Of a DNA stretch of 64,000 nucleotides, positions 48,327 to 57,320 are shown in pieces. The translations under genes were made by a program, and so were the position numbers. The first letter of the stretch is position 1; each line of letters begins with the position of its first letter. The notes beneath the pieces were generated by a model that was not told where the DNA came from, made no database searches, and was given only the letters and a program-made list of their open reading frames with translations. The DNA comes from Streptomyces showdoensis (GTDB lineage: Bacteria > Actinomycetota > Actinomycetes > Streptomycetales > Streptomycetaceae), in NCBI RefSeq assembly GCF_039535475.1, contig NZ_BAAAXG010000026.1:372001-436000 (forward strand). Reading direction: 5' to 3'.

Positions 48327-48410
48327 GGCCTGCTCCTTTCACCGTTCCACTGATCTTCCGGTCCGGTCAGGGTAGGTCCACGGAGGTGACGAAAAGCGAA
48401 ATTCCGGGAA

Positions 48411-49505
48411 TCAGTCGGTCAGCCAGTCGCGAAGCCTTGCCTCGCAGTGGTGGATCTTCTCGACGTGCACGTGCTCGTCGCGCTTGTGCGCGTAGATGGG
48501 GTCGCCGGGCCCGTAGTTGACGGCGGGGACGCCCAGCGCGCTGAAGCGGGCGACGTCGGTCCAGCCGAACTTGGGGTGGGCGCTGCCGCCGACCGCCTTC
48601 ATGAAGGCCGCGGCGGCGGGGTGGGAGAGGCCGGGCAGGGCGCCGCCGCTCTCGTCGTCGATCTCGAACTCGGCGACGCCGCAGTCCGCGAAGACCTCGC
48701 GGACGTGGGCCACGGCCTGCTCCGGGGAGAGGTCGGGGGCGTAGCGGTAGTTGACGGTGACCACGCACGCGTCGGGGATGACGTTGGTGGCGACGCCGCC
48801 CTCGATGCCGACGGCGTTGAGGCCCTCGTGGAACTCCAGGCCGTCGATGACCGGCTTGCGCGGCTCGTAGGCGGCGAGGCGGGCGAGGATGGGGGCGGCG
48901 GCGTGGATGGCGTTGGAGCCCATCCAGGAGCGCGCGGAGTGGGCCCGCTCGCCCGCCGTGTGCAGCTTGACCCGCAGGGTTCCCTGGCAGCCGCCCTCGA
49001 CCTCGCCGAAGGAGGGCTCCAGCAGGACGGCGAAGTCGCCCGCGAGCCAGTCCGGGTGGGCGTCGGCGATCTTGCCGAGGCCGTTGAGGTGCGCGGCGAC
49101 CTCCTCGTTGTCGTAGAACACGAAGGTGAGGTCGCGGTTGGGCGCGGGGACGGTGGCGGCGATCCGCAGCTGGACGGCGACGCCCGACTTCATGTCGGAG
49201 GTGCCGCAGCCCCACAGGATGCCGTCCTCGTCGAGCCGGGAGGGCACGTTGTCGGCGATGGGGACGGTGTCGATGTGTCCGGCGAGGACGACCCGCTCGT
49301 CGCGGCCGAGGTCCGTGCGGGCGACGACGTTGTTGCCGTGCCGGTCGACGGTGAGGTGCGGGAGCCCGCGCAGGGCGGCCTCGATCGCGTCGGCGAGCGG
49401 CTTCTCGGTTCCGCTGACGGACGGGAAGTCGACCAGGGCGGCGGTCAGCGCGGCGCCGTCGAGCGTGAGGTCCAGCGAGGTCTCTCCAGGAGCGGTGTCA
49501 GCCAT
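48411..49505 (-). CDS. dapE: Succinyl-diaminopimelate desuccinylase
   Basis: A 364-residue M20 metallo-hydrolase. First metal His in LAGHIDTVP, bridging Asp in GTSDMKSGVAVQL, Glu pair in YDNEEVAAHLNG, and the dimerisation-domain motif ARSWMGSNAIHAAAPIL. It removes succinate from N-succinyl-LL-diaminopimelate in lysine and peptidoglycan synthesis. The ATG at 49505 begins MADTAPGETSLD. It is divergent from the lytic-transglycosylase-like gene. DapC, two steps earlier, is encoded 2 kb to the right. Confidence 0.92.
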   Translation of the reverse strand: MADTAPGETSLDLTLDGAALTAALVDFPSVSGTEKPLADAIEAALRGLPHLTVDRHGNNVVARTDLGRDERVVLAGHIDTVPIADNVPSRLDEDGILWGCGTSDMKSGVAVQLRIAATVPAPNRDLTFVFYDNEEVAAHLNGLGKIADAHPDWLAGDFAVLLEPSFGEVEGGCQGTLRVKLHTAGERAHSARSWMGSNAIHAAAPILARLAAYEPRKPVIDGLEFHEGLNAVGIEGGVATNVIPDACVVTVNYRYAPDLSPEQAVAHVREVFADCGVAEFEIDDESGGALPGLSHPAAAAFMKAVGGSAHPKFGWTDVARFSALGVPAVNYGPGDPIYAHKRDEHVHVEKIHHCEARLRDWLTD

Positions 49506-49530
49506 GTGCCGACCCTAACGCGGCCTCCAG

Positions 49531-49536
49531 TACGGT
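49531..49536 (+). promoter_or_regulatory. -10 box for a leaderless message
   Basis: TACGGT at 49531-49536 and 7 bases later a GTG at 49544, in the 38-bp divergent gap with dapE. It decides the start of the next gene in favour of 49544 over the GTG at 49535. Confidence 0.55.
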
Positions 49537-49543
49537 GGGGCCC

Positions 49544-50497
49544 GTGTCCGAGCCCACCCGTCCCCCCAGCCCCGTCCGTCGCGGGCGCCGCGCCCGGTTC
49601 ACGGCGGCGTTCGCCGTCCTCCTCGGCCTGGTCGCCTATGTGGCCGTGCACTACGTCACGGGGAGCAAGGGCGCGCCGCGGTGCAGCATCGGAAGCGGGG
49701 CGAACCAGTACGAGTTCACCCCGGAGCAGGCGTCCAACGCGGCGACGATCGCGGCCGTGGGCACCAGCCGGAGGATGCCGGAGCGGGCGGTGACGATCGC
49801 GCTGGCGACGGCGCTGCAGGAGTCGGCTCTGTACAACATCGAGCACGGCGACCGGGACTCGCTCGGCCTGTTCCAGCAGCGTCCCTCACAGGGCTGGGGG
49901 ACGCCGGAGCAGATCCTCGACCCGGTCTACTCGTCGGGGAAGTTCTACGAGGGCCTGGAGAAGGTCCCGGGCTATTCGCGGCTGCCGCTGACGGTGGCGG
50001 CGCAGAAGGTGCAGCGCAGCGGCTTCCCCCAGGCGTACGCGAAGCACGAGCCGGACGCCGCGCTGCTGTCGGCGGCGCTGACCGGCCGGGCGCCGGCCTC
50101 GCTGGAGTGCACGGCGGACGTCTCGGAGGGCCGGCCGGGCGATCCGGCGCGGGTGCGGGACGAGGTGGTGCGGGCCTTCGGCGAGCGGACCGCGCCGAAG
50201 CGGGCGCCCCAGGACGCCAAGGGCGCGCCCGCGGCCGGGTCGGGGGCGGCGGCCGTCGTCGAGCTCTCCGTACCGGTGCGGGCGTCCGCGGGGACGCGGG
50301 AGCAGCGCGGCTGGGAACTGGCGCAGTGGGCGGTGGCCCGGGCGGACGAGCTGCGGGTCGCCGAGGTGGGGTACGGGGACCGGGTCTGGCGGGCGGACGA
50401 CTCGTCGGGCGGCTGGGAGAAGGCGAAGGGCACGGGCGCCGACGGCACCGACGGCACCGACGGCACCTGGGTGCGGCTCCGGCTCGTGCCGCGCTGA
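49544..50497 (+). CDS. Membrane-anchored protein with a lysozyme-like segment, function uncertain
   Basis: A 317-residue protein: basic N-terminus, one membrane anchor (FTAAFAVLLGLVAYVAVHYV), then an external domain containing RAVTIALATALQESALYNIE followed by GDRDSLGLFQQRPSQGWGTP, which has the look of a transglycosylase-like fold (catalytic Glu then GLFQ). Relatives have been labelled heavy-metal transporters without support in the sequence. The C-terminal 90 residues are low complexity, ending in GTDGTDGT repeats. It may act on the peptidoglycan. Expression is likely leaderless. Confidence 0.75.
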   Translation: MSEPTRPPSPVRRGRRARFTAAFAVLLGLVAYVAVHYVTGSKGAPRCSIGSGANQYEFTPEQASNAATIAAVGTSRRMPERAVTIALATALQESALYNIEHGDRDSLGLFQQRPSQGWGTPEQILDPVYSSGKFYEGLEKVPGYSRLPLTVAAQKVQRSGFPQAYAKHEPDAALLSAALTGRAPASLECTADVSEGRPGDPARVRDEVVRAFGERTAPKRAPQDAKGAPAAGSGAAAVVELSVPVRASAGTREQRGWELAQWAVARADELRVAEVGYGDRVWRADDSSGGWEKAKGTGADGTDGTDGTWVRLRLVPR

Positions 50498-50600
50498 GCC
50501 CCGGAAGAGCGCACGGGCAGCCGTACGGACCGTCCCCCGGACGTGTCATACGGCGCGCGCGTCGCAGAGCTCTCCGGACAGCTTTCCCGATGCGTGTCAT

Positions 50601-50636
50601 GTCACGGCAATCCCCTTGTGGCACAAGGGAAGTGAC
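50601..50636. promoter_or_regulatory. Nested palindrome in the 304-bp gap before the secreted protein gene
   Basis: CCCTTGTG-G-CACAAGGG (50613-50629) is a perfect 8+1+8 inverted repeat, framed by GTCAC (50601-50605) and GTGAC (50632-50636). In DNA it looks like an operator; in RNA it makes a stable hairpin. The rest of the 50498-50801 gap is comparatively AT-rich near 50690-50730 and probably carries the promoter of the gene at 50802. Confidence 0.5.
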
Positions 50637-50801
50637 GGTTCGGCGACGGGCGGCGCATTGACGCGTTCGTCCGCTTTCCTCCCCACCCGACAATACGACG
50701 CATTGCCCATTCTTTACCTTCGGCGTCCGCAACCTCCCCCGCCCCGGGGCCGGTTGTCACTGCGTCCAACCGCACACACCCCCGCTCGTCGAAGGAGCAC
50801 C

Positions 50802-51272
50802 ATGTCCCTCCCCCTGACCCGTCGGATCGCCCGCGCCGCCCTGCTCGTCGCGGCCGGAGCGGCCCCGGTGGTCGTCGCGGCCGGCTCCGCGAGCGCCGCG
50901 GACCAGTCCCTCGCCCCCACCGGCGCCCTGTCGGGTCTGACCCAGCTCGACGGCGCCGCCACGGGCGCCACGCTGGACACCGCCTCGCAGACCGCGACCG
51001 GCGTCGTCGGCGAGACCGGCAGCACGGCCGTCGGCACGGCCGTCCCGGCGGCCGGCAAGACCCTGGGCACGGCGGGCAAGACCGCCACCCCGGCCGCCCA
51101 GCACGTCGCCGGCGACGCCGCGGGCAGCGCGGGCGAGGTCGTCGGCCGGACCGCGGGCGCGGCCGCCGAGAGCGCCGAGGGCCCGACCGGCGGCTCCCTG
51201 GGCGGTCTGCCCACCCAGGGCGTGCCGGCGCCCACCCTGCCGCTCGGCGGCGGGCTGCCGATCGGCGGCTGA
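50802..51272 (+). CDS. Secreted low-complexity protein
   Basis: A 156-residue exported protein: signal peptide with an AxA site (GSASAAD), then an Ala/Gly/Thr-rich mature part with quasi-repeats (ATGVVGETGSTAVGTAVPAA, KTLGTAGKTATPAAQHVAGD) and a Pro/Gly/Leu tail. Relatives are often labelled ATP-binding, for which I see no motif. The ATG at 50802 follows AAGGAG by 6 bases. It is probably a structural or surface protein of the cell envelope. It is monocistronic, with a terminator behind. Confidence 0.8.
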   Translation: MSLPLTRRIARAALLVAAGAAPVVVAAGSASAADQSLAPTGALSGLTQLDGAATGATLDTASQTATGVVGETGSTAVGTAVPAAGKTLGTAGKTATPAAQHVAGDAAGSAGEVVGRTAGAAAESAEGPTGGSLGGLPTQGVPAPTLPLGGGLPIGG

Positions 51273-51288
51273 CCTCCGCCACGCACAC

Positions 51289-51325
51289 GTGAGGGCCCGG
51301 GGAGCACCGTCCCCCGGGCCCTCAC
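51289..51325. terminator. Bidirectional terminator
   Basis: Perfect 14-bp stem (51289-51302 with 51312-51325), 9-base loop, between convergent stops at 51272 and 51335. Confidence 0.9.
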
Positions 51326-51334
51326 CCGTGTCCG

Positions 51335-52429
51335 TCAGCCCAGGCGCTTGACCGCGGCCTCGACCCGCTCGTCGGTCGCCGTGAAGGCCACCCGCACGAA
51401 GCGCTCGCCCGCCTCGCCGTAGAAGTCGCCGGGCGCCACCAGGATGCCCTTGTCGGCGAGGTAGGCCACCGTGTCCCAGCACGGCTCGTCGCGGGTCGCC
51501 CACAGGTAGAGGCTGGCCTCGCTGTGCTCGATGCGGAAGCCGTGCGCCTCCAGGGCCGCGCGCAGGGCGGCGCGCCGGGCCGCGTACCGCTCGCGCTGCT
51601 CGGCCACGTGCGCGTCGTCGCCGAGCGCCGCGACCGTGGCCGCCTGGACCGGGGCGGCGGTCATCATGCCGCCGTGCTTGCGGATCTGGAGCAGCTCGCC
51701 CAGGACGGCCGCGTCGCCCGCGATGAACGCGGCCCGGTAGCCGGCCAGGTTGGAGCGCTTGGACAGCGAGTGGACGGCGACGATCCCCTCGTACGAACCG
51801 CCGGAGACGTCCGGGTGCAGCACGGAGACCGGGTCGGCCTCCCAGCCCAGCTCCAGGTAGCACTCGTCGGAGAAGACGAGGACGCCGTGCTCGCGCGCCC
51901 AGGCGACGATCCGGGTCAGCTCGTCCTTGCCGAGGACCTTGCCGGTCGGGTTGGACGGGGAGTTGAGCCACAGCAGCTTCAGACCGGCCGGGTCCAGCTC
52001 GGTGGGGTCGTCGTAGACGACGGCCTCGGCGCCGCACAGCCGCGCGCCCACCTCGTACGTCGGGTAGGCGAGCCGCGGGTAGGCGACCCGGTCGCCGGCG
52101 CCCAGGCCGAGCTGGGTCGGCAGCCAGGCCACCAGCTCCTTGGAGCCGACCACCGGGAGCACGTTCTCGTGGGCGAAGCCGGTGGCGCCCAGGCGCCGCT
52201 CGCACCAGCCGGTGAGCGCGTCCCGCAGCTCCTTCGTGCCCCACACCGTGGGATAGCCCGGCGAGTCCGCCGCCGCGACCAGGGCGTCCTGGATCAGCGC
52301 GGGCACCGGGTCGACCGGGGTGCCCACGGAGAGGTCCACGATCCCGTCCGGGTGGGCCGTCGCCGTCTTCTTGTACGGCTCCAGCTTGTCCCAGGGGAAG
52401 ACGGGCAGGCGCGAAGAGACTGCGCTCAC
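51335..52429 (-). CDS. dapC: Succinyldiaminopimelate transaminase DapC
   Basis: A 364-residue class-I PLP aminotransferase: substrate loop SVGTPVDPVP, LWLNSPSNPTGKVL, PLP phosphate/Asp region VLVFSDECYLELGWE, PLP Lys in VHSLSKRSNLAGYRAAFI and the Arg near HGGMMTAAPVQ. It makes N-succinyl-LL-diaminopimelate in the lysine pathway, two steps before DapE. Start: GTG at 52429 (SAVSSRLPVFPWD) is the usual family N-terminus; GTG at 52441 sits too close to its GAGG and an ATG at 52486 adds unrelated residues. fdxA lies just upstream, as in mycobacteria (Rv1177-Rv1178). Confidence 0.92.
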   Translation of the reverse strand: MSAVSSRLPVFPWDKLEPYKKTATAHPDGIVDLSVGTPVDPVPALIQDALVAAADSPGYPTVWGTKELRDALTGWCERRLGATGFAHENVLPVVGSKELVAWLPTQLGLGAGDRVAYPRLAYPTYEVGARLCGAEAVVYDDPTELDPAGLKLLWLNSPSNPTGKVLGKDELTRIVAWAREHGVLVFSDECYLELGWEADPVSVLHPDVSGGSYEGIVAVHSLSKRSNLAGYRAAFIAGDAAVLGELLQIRKHGGMMTAAPVQAATVAALGDDAHVAEQRERYAARRAALRAALEAHGFRIEHSEASLYLWATRDEPCWDTVAYLADKGILVAPGDFYGEAGERFVRVAFTATDERVEAAVKRLG

Positions 52430-52538
52430 GGGTTGGCTCACTTCCTCGTTCGTACGCGGGAGATGCGTCGGCCGCCGCCTCGGCAAACGCGTCGGCCCCG
52501 TACAGCGGACGATGCCGTACGGGACCGAGGGCGGTTGA

Positions 52539-52859
52539 TCAGCCGTTCTGCGGCGGCAGGGCGGCGATGAAGGGGTGGTCGCGCTCGATCAGGCCGAGCT
52601 TGGAGGCGCCACCGGGCGAACCGAGCTCGTCGAAGAACTCGACGTTCGCCTTGTAGTAGTCCTTCCACTCGTCCGGGGTGTCGTCCTCGTAGAAGATCGC
52701 CTCGACCGGGCAGACCGGCTCACAGGCCCCGCAGTCGACGCATTCGTCCGGGTGGATGTACAAGGACCGCTGGCCCTCGTAGATGCAGTCGACGGGGCAC
52801 TCCTCGATGCACGCCTTGTCCTTGACGTCGACACAAGGCTGCGCGATGACGTAGGTCAC
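52539..52859 (-). CDS. fdxA: 7Fe ferredoxin [3Fe-4S][4Fe-4S]
   Basis: A 106-residue ferredoxin beginning MTYVIAQPCVDVKDKACIEE, with cluster sites CVDVKDKACIEECPVDC and CVDCGACEPVCPVEAI and the typical acidic 7Fe C-terminal extension (EWKDYYKANVEFFDELGSPG). It is a soluble electron carrier, likely for cytochromes P450 and other reductases. The GTG at 52859 follows GAGGAAC. It is divergent from the GNAT gene. Confidence 0.95.
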   Translation of the reverse strand: MTYVIAQPCVDVKDKACIEECPVDCIYEGQRSLYIHPDECVDCGACEPVCPVEAIFYEDDTPDEWKDYYKANVEFFDELGSPGGASKLGLIERDHPFIAALPPQNG

Positions 52860-52971
52860 GCTGTCGTTCCTCCTCGATAGGGCTGGTCTGCGCGGGAGCG
52901 CGGCGTCGTCGATGCCCGCCCCTAGTATCTCCGTTCTCGGGGGCGATCCGAACAGGAGGGGCTAAGAAGCT

Positions 52972-53973
52972 GTGGAATTCGCCGGTGGAGGACGACTCGA
53001 AGTCCGTATTACCGCCTCTGACGTGGGAAAACGCGTCTCTGTTCGGTACGTGACGGACTCGGGTGCGCCGGGTGAGAAGTTCACCGACGCGGTCGGCGTT
53101 CTCACATCGTGGGAGGACGGTGTGCTGCTGATCACACGCAGGACGGGGGAAACCGTCCGGATCGCGGGATCCTCCCTGGTCGCCGGCAAGACCGTCCCCG
53201 CCGCCCCGGCCCGCCGCCGCGGCCCCGCCGCGACCTTCCCCGAGCTCGCCCGCGCCACCGCCCGGGCCTGGCAGCCGCTGGAGAGCGAGCCGCTCGGCGA
53301 GTGGACCCTGCGGGCCGCCGGCGGATTCACCCGGCGGGCCAACTCGGCGCTGCCGCTGGGCGATCCCGGCATGCCCGTCGCGGCCGCCCTCGACCGGGTG
53401 CGGGAGTGGTACGCGGCCCGGGAGCTGCCCGCCTACGTGCAGGCCGCCACCGGCGGCGCGGGCACCCAGGAGCTGCTCTGCGCCGAGCTGGAGCGGCGGG
53501 ACTGGCGGCGGGAGGTCTCCGCCGAGGTGCGGATCGCGGCGCTCGCCCCGATCGGCGACACCGGCGCGGACGTCGACGCCGTCCGGCTCGGCCGCTCCTT
53601 CGACGAGGGCTGGCTGGGCCGCTACCAGCGCTTCGGCGAGCCCGGCCCGCAGGTCCTGAAGGTGCTCGGCAGCGGCCCGAGTGTGTGGTTCGCCTCCGTA
53701 CCGGGAACGGGAGGGATACCGGCGGCGATCGGACGCTGTGTGGTGGACGGGCGCTGGGCCGGGTTCATGGCGGTGGAGGTCGACCCCGCCCACCGGCGCC
53801 GCGGCCTGGCCACGGCCGTCATGACGGCGCTCGCCCGCCGCGCGCTCGACGAGGGCGCGTCGGCCGCCTGGCTCCAGGTGGAGGCGGACAACGACGGCGC
53901 CCGGGCGCTGTACGACGGGATGGGCTTCGCGGTCCACCACCACTACCACCACTACCGATGGACGGGCGCATGA
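52972..53973 (+). CDS. GNAT N-acetyltransferase with an N-terminal SH3-like domain
   Basis: A 333-residue two-part protein. Residues 1-75 form a small beta domain (RLEVRITASDVGKRVSVRYV, VGVLTSWEDGVLLITRRTGE), and residues about 90-333 a double GNAT region whose CoA loop is HRRRGLATAVM and whose last strands are AAWLQVEADNDGARALYDGM. The C-terminus has the natural His-rich run GFAVHHHYHHYRWTG. The acceptor is unknown. The GTG at 52972 is preceded by GGAGGGG about 12 bases upstream. Its stop overlaps the SirB1-like gene start (ATGA), so the two are coupled. Confidence 0.85.
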   Translation: MEFAGGGRLEVRITASDVGKRVSVRYVTDSGAPGEKFTDAVGVLTSWEDGVLLITRRTGETVRIAGSSLVAGKTVPAAPARRRGPAATFPELARATARAWQPLESEPLGEWTLRAAGGFTRRANSALPLGDPGMPVAAALDRVREWYAARELPAYVQAATGGAGTQELLCAELERRDWRREVSAEVRIAALAPIGDTGADVDAVRLGRSFDEGWLGRYQRFGEPGPQVLKVLGSGPSVWFASVPGTGGIPAAIGRCVVDGRWAGFMAVEVDPAHRRRGLATAVMTALARRALDEGASAAWLQVEADNDGARALYDGMGFAVHHHYHHYRWTGA

Positions 53974-54788
53974 CCGACTGGCGGCGGGAGTTCGCGGAGG
54001 AGGCCAGGGCCGAGCAGCCCGACCTCGCCCGCCTCTGCCTGCTGGTCGGCGCGGTGGCCGACCCCTCGGTGACCCAGGCCGACCTGGACGCGGCCGAGAT
54101 CGAGCTTGACCGGCTCGCCGGGCTCGTGCCGTACGGGACGCGCGGCGCCGACGCGTGGGTGGCGGCGCTCTCCGAGCTGCTCGGCCGCCGCGAGGGCTTC
54201 CAGGGCGTGCCCGCCGACTACCAGCGGCTGGAGTCCTCCCTCCTGCACGAGGTGCTGCTGCGCCGCCGCGGGCTGCCGATCCTGCTGTCGGTGGTGTGGA
54301 TGGAGGTCGCCCGCCGGGCCGGGGCCCACGTCTACGGCCTCGGCCTGCCCGGCCACTTCGTGGTCGGCTTCGGCGACCCGGGCGACCTCCACCTGGCCGA
54401 CCCCTTCGCCGGCGGCCGCGCCATGACCGGCGCCGACGCCGAGCTGCTGGTCGCGGGCGCCACGGGCGAGGCGCTCGACCCCTCGATGCTGCGGCCCGCC
54501 TCGCCCACCGCGATCGTGCTGCGGGTCCTGAACAACATCCGCGCCTGGGCCACCGCCCGGCCCGAGCGCTCGGACGTCGCCCTGTGGGCGGTCGACCTCT
54601 CCCTGATGCTGCCCTCGCACCCGGCCCGGCTGCGCTACGAGCGCGCGGAGCTGCTCGTCCAGCGCGGCGACTTCCTCACCGGGGCGCTGGAGATGGAGGC
54701 GTACGCGACGGTCATGGACGCGGTGGAGCCGAGCGCCGCCGAGACCATCCGGCAGCGGGCGAAGGCGGCGCGGGCGCTGCTCAACTGA
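53970..54788 (+). CDS. SirB1/transglutaminase-like protein
   Basis: A 272-residue protein of the SirB1 group (transglutaminase-like fold with C-terminal helical repeats): LESSLLHEVLLRRRGLPILL, VYGLGLPGHFVVGFGDPGDL and HLADPFAGGRAMTGADAE hold the conserved His/Asp. The Cys of active transglutaminases is not present in this stretch, as is usual for this family. It starts at the ATG overlapping the GNAT stop. The function is unknown; coupling suggests a shared job with the acetyltransferase. Confidence 0.83.
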   Translation: MTDWRREFAEEARAEQPDLARLCLLVGAVADPSVTQADLDAAEIELDRLAGLVPYGTRGADAWVAALSELLGRREGFQGVPADYQRLESSLLHEVLLRRRGLPILLSVVWMEVARRAGAHVYGLGLPGHFVVGFGDPGDLHLADPFAGGRAMTGADAELLVAGATGEALDPSMLRPASPTAIVLRVLNNIRAWATARPERSDVALWAVDLSLMLPSHPARLRYERAELLVQRGDFLTGALEMEAYATVMDAVEPSAAETIRQRAKAARALLN

Positions 54789-54955
54789 CCCGTCCCGCGG
54801 AGCCCCCTCGCCGACGGGGCCTTCCCGAGCGCGCCGGGCGACGAGCGGACCGCCTGCACGCGGTGCCTTAGGGCGTGTACGGCCTCGGGGCGGGGCGATC
54901 CGCGCCACTGTGGGGGCGGACGTCGCACAGGAACGTCCCGAGCGGAAGGAGCGCG

Positions 54956-55180
54956 ATGGAAACCCCCCACGGTCCCGGCAGCTACGTCGCCCACACGGGC
55001 ACCGACGTGTACGGCCCCGGCAAGGTCATCGGCGTGGACGGACGGCACCGGCGGGTGCGGTTCGTCCACTACGTGGCGACGGTGCGGGCCGAGGACCTGC
55101 GGGCGGCGTCCGCGGGCGAGGCCCGGGAGGTCCAGGCCTGGCTGCGGGCCAGGAAGGCGCGGTACGGGGGCGAGTGGTAG
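54956..55180 (+). CDS. Small soluble protein, unrecognised
   Basis: A 74-residue protein (METPHGPGSYVAHTGTDVYG, VIGVDGRHRRVRFVHYVATV) with an SH3-like or Tudor-like beta pattern and a basic C-terminus (RARKARYGGEW). The ATG at 54956 follows AAGGAG by 6 bases. It is preceded by 167 bp of non-coding DNA and ends 28 bp from the convergent gene. Confidence 0.7.
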   Translation: METPHGPGSYVAHTGTDVYGPGKVIGVDGRHRRVRFVHYVATVRAEDLRAASAGEAREVQAWLRARKARYGGEW

Positions 55181-55208
55181 CCCCCCGTACCGCGGCCCTC
55201 CGGGAGGG

Positions 55209-57320
55209 TCAGCCCTCGCCGCTGAGGTCGATGGTCCGGACGCGCTCGGACGGGGTCTTGCCGCGCAGGGCGTCGCGCATCACGAAGGCCACGTCGTCGG
55301 CGGAGACCTCGTGCTTGCTGCCGTCGCCCTTGGTGATCATGATCCCGGCGAAGACGCCGTCGAGGAGGTCGTCGATCGCCTGCTTGTCGTAGACCTCGAC
55401 CAGCTTCCCGTCGACGGCCTTCATGGACAGGATCTTCGGCAGCGAGCGGGCCGGACCGAAGTCGATCTTCTTCGAGCCCGCCTTGATCGTGATCAGGCCG
55501 GACATCGCGGGCTCCGCGAACTCCTTCATCGCCCGGTCGAGCTCGGCCTTGGTGACGGAGGGCTGGCGGGTGACGACCGGGAGGGCCACGGTCTTCGCCG
55601 CGCCCGTCTCGACCTGGGCGCGGTAGGCGTCCTTCACGGCGATCATCGACCGCTGGACGTCCAGGCCCTTGCCCGGCTTCCCCTCGACCGCGGTGACCTT
55701 GCCGGGCGAGAAGACGATCGTGCCCTCGGTGGCCGAGCCGGAGCTGCCGGCCAGGTCGGTGAGGGCGACGCCCAGCTTCTCCTCGTCGACCGGGAAGACC
55801 GGCTGGGCGACCCGCTCGCCGCCGAAGAGCGAGCCGATGACCGACACCGGGTTGTAGTCGCTGCCGGCCGCGCCGCGCACGGTCGCCTGCGCGTCCAGGG
55901 CGAGGCCCGCCTTGTCGGGGGCCAGTTCGGTCCTGGTGCCGCCGACGTCGAGCCGGAGCGGGGCGTGGGCGCGCTTGCCCAGGGCCGCCTCCAGCTTGCC
56001 GACCGCCTCCTCCTTCGTCCCGCCGCCGATGTCCACGCCGAGCACGGTGGTGCCCTTGGGGACGTCGGAGTGGTTCAGGAGCAGTCCGGCGCCGTACGCG
56101 ACGCCGACGAGGCCGACGACGCCGGCACCGACGAGGACCAGCTTGGAGCGGCCCTTCTTGGCGGGCGCCGGGGCGGGCTTGCGGGCCGGGGCGGGCGCGG
56201 GCTCGTCGTAGTCGCCGGGCCGCTCGTAGCCGCCGGACCCGTCGGGGGCGTCGGGGGCGTCGGACCAGTCGGGGGTGGCGTACCCGCCGTCGAAGGCCGC
56301 CTCGGGCCGCTCGGGGATACGGGGGGTCAGGTCCGGGCCCGGCGGGACGGCCGGGATGCCGCTGGTCAGCGTGGAACCCGAGACGTGCCCGCCGTCCAGC
56401 GGTCCGCCGGGCCCGGCGCTCTGCGGCGTCAGGATCGCGGTGTCGTCCGACATGCGGAGCGCGTCCGTCATCCCGGGCATCCCGGGCGTCCCGGGGGTCC
56501 CCGTGGTCCGCGGCGTCCCGGGCAGGCCCGCCGGGGCGGCGCCGCCCTGCGGGTGGCCGGGGCCGACGACCGGGCTGCCGCCGGTGACCGGGCCGGTGGT
56601 CGGGCCGGTCGGCGGGGTCACGACGGGGGTGCCCGCGGCGGGCGTGTGGCCCGGGCCGCTGTCGTAGAGCGGATTGCCGGCACCGGGGTCGAACACCGGC
56701 GTGCCGCCCGCGGGCGTGTGGCCGGGGCCGCCCGTCAGCGGCGTGACGATCGGCATGCTCTGGGTGGTGCTGGCGGCCGACGGGACGCCGTCGGAGGCGG
56801 AGCCGCCGGCGAAGCCGGGCGCGGCGGCGGCCGGCGCGGGCGTCGGGGCCGTGACCGGGCCCGGCGCGGGGGCCGGGGCGGCGGCGGGCTTCGGCGCGGG
56901 GGCGGACGGCTTGCGCGGGGCGAACCAGTCGCTGGTGGGCTTCTCCTCCGCCCGGTGCGGCTCGGCCGGGGCGACCGGCTCGGGCTCGGGCACCGGCTCC
57001 GGGCGCGGCGGCTCGGGCTCGGCCACCGGGGCCTGGGCCACGACCTGGGCCTGGACGTCGGGGGCCGCCTCGGCGACCGGCTTGCGGACGACCACGGGCG
57101 GGATCGGACGCGAACCCGGGATGTTGATCCGGATGCGGGTCGTCAGCGTGGTCTCGGTCTTGGGCTCCTCCGGCGGCGCGGAGGCCGCGGGGGCCTCCTC
57201 CATCGCCTCCTGGCCCGGGCGGAGCCCGTACGGAGGGGTGCCCGAGGGGTACGCGGCCCCGCCGCGCGCCTGGGCGCCGGAGGACGAACTGTCAGTCTCT
57301 CGACCAGTTTCACGACTCAA
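55209..57320 (-). CDS. Membrane protein with peptidoglycan-binding YoaR-like domains and a repetitive cytoplasmic tail
   Basis: A 703-residue protein. Residues 1-430 are Pro/Ala/Gly-rich and repetitive (GHTPAGGTPV repeats, TGTPGTPGMPGM); one membrane helix follows (KLVLVGAGVVGLVGVAYGAG), then external domains resembling the YoaR/VanW-associated peptidoglycan-binding family (TTVLGVDIGGGTKEEAVGKL; GKVTAVEGKPGKGLDVQ). There is no VanW domain. The start is TTG at 57320, supported by GGGAG 9 bases upstream; no ATG or GTG is better placed. Probably a cell-wall-anchored scaffold. Confidence 0.8.
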   Translation of the reverse strand: MSRETGRETDSSSSGAQARGGAAYPSGTPPYGLRPGQEAMEEAPAASAPPEEPKTETTLTTRIRINIPGSRPIPPVVVRKPVAEAAPDVQAQVVAQAPVAEPEPPRPEPVPEPEPVAPAEPHRAEEKPTSDWFAPRKPSAPAPKPAAAPAPAPGPVTAPTPAPAAAAPGFAGGSASDGVPSAASTTQSMPIVTPLTGGPGHTPAGGTPVFDPGAGNPLYDSGPGHTPAAGTPVVTPPTGPTTGPVTGGSPVVGPGHPQGGAAPAGLPGTPRTTGTPGTPGMPGMTDALRMSDDTAILTPQSAGPGGPLDGGHVSGSTLTSGIPAVPPGPDLTPRIPERPEAAFDGGYATPDWSDAPDAPDGSGGYERPGDYDEPAPAPARKPAPAPAKKGRSKLVLVGAGVVGLVGVAYGAGLLLNHSDVPKGTTVLGVDIGGGTKEEAVGKLEAALGKRAHAPLRLDVGGTRTELAPDKAGLALDAQATVRGAAGSDYNPVSVIGSLFGGERVAQPVFPVDEEKLGVALTDLAGSSGSATEGTIVFSPGKVTAVEGKPGKGLDVQRSMIAVKDAYRAQVETGAAKTVALPVVTRQPSVTKAELDRAMKEFAEPAMSGLITIKAGSKKIDFGPARSLPKILSMKAVDGKLVEVYDKQAIDDLLDGVFAGIMITKGDGSKHEVSADDVAFVMRDALRGKTPSERVRTIDLSGEG

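Noticed and set aside
49544..50497. Heavy-metal transporter label used for relatives
   Set aside because: Only one membrane helix and no metal-binding motif; the visible pattern is closer to a lysozyme-like domain.
50802..51272. ATP-binding protein label used for such genes
   Set aside because: No Walker A or other nucleotide-binding motif is present; the sequence is a secreted Ala/Gly/Thr-rich protein.
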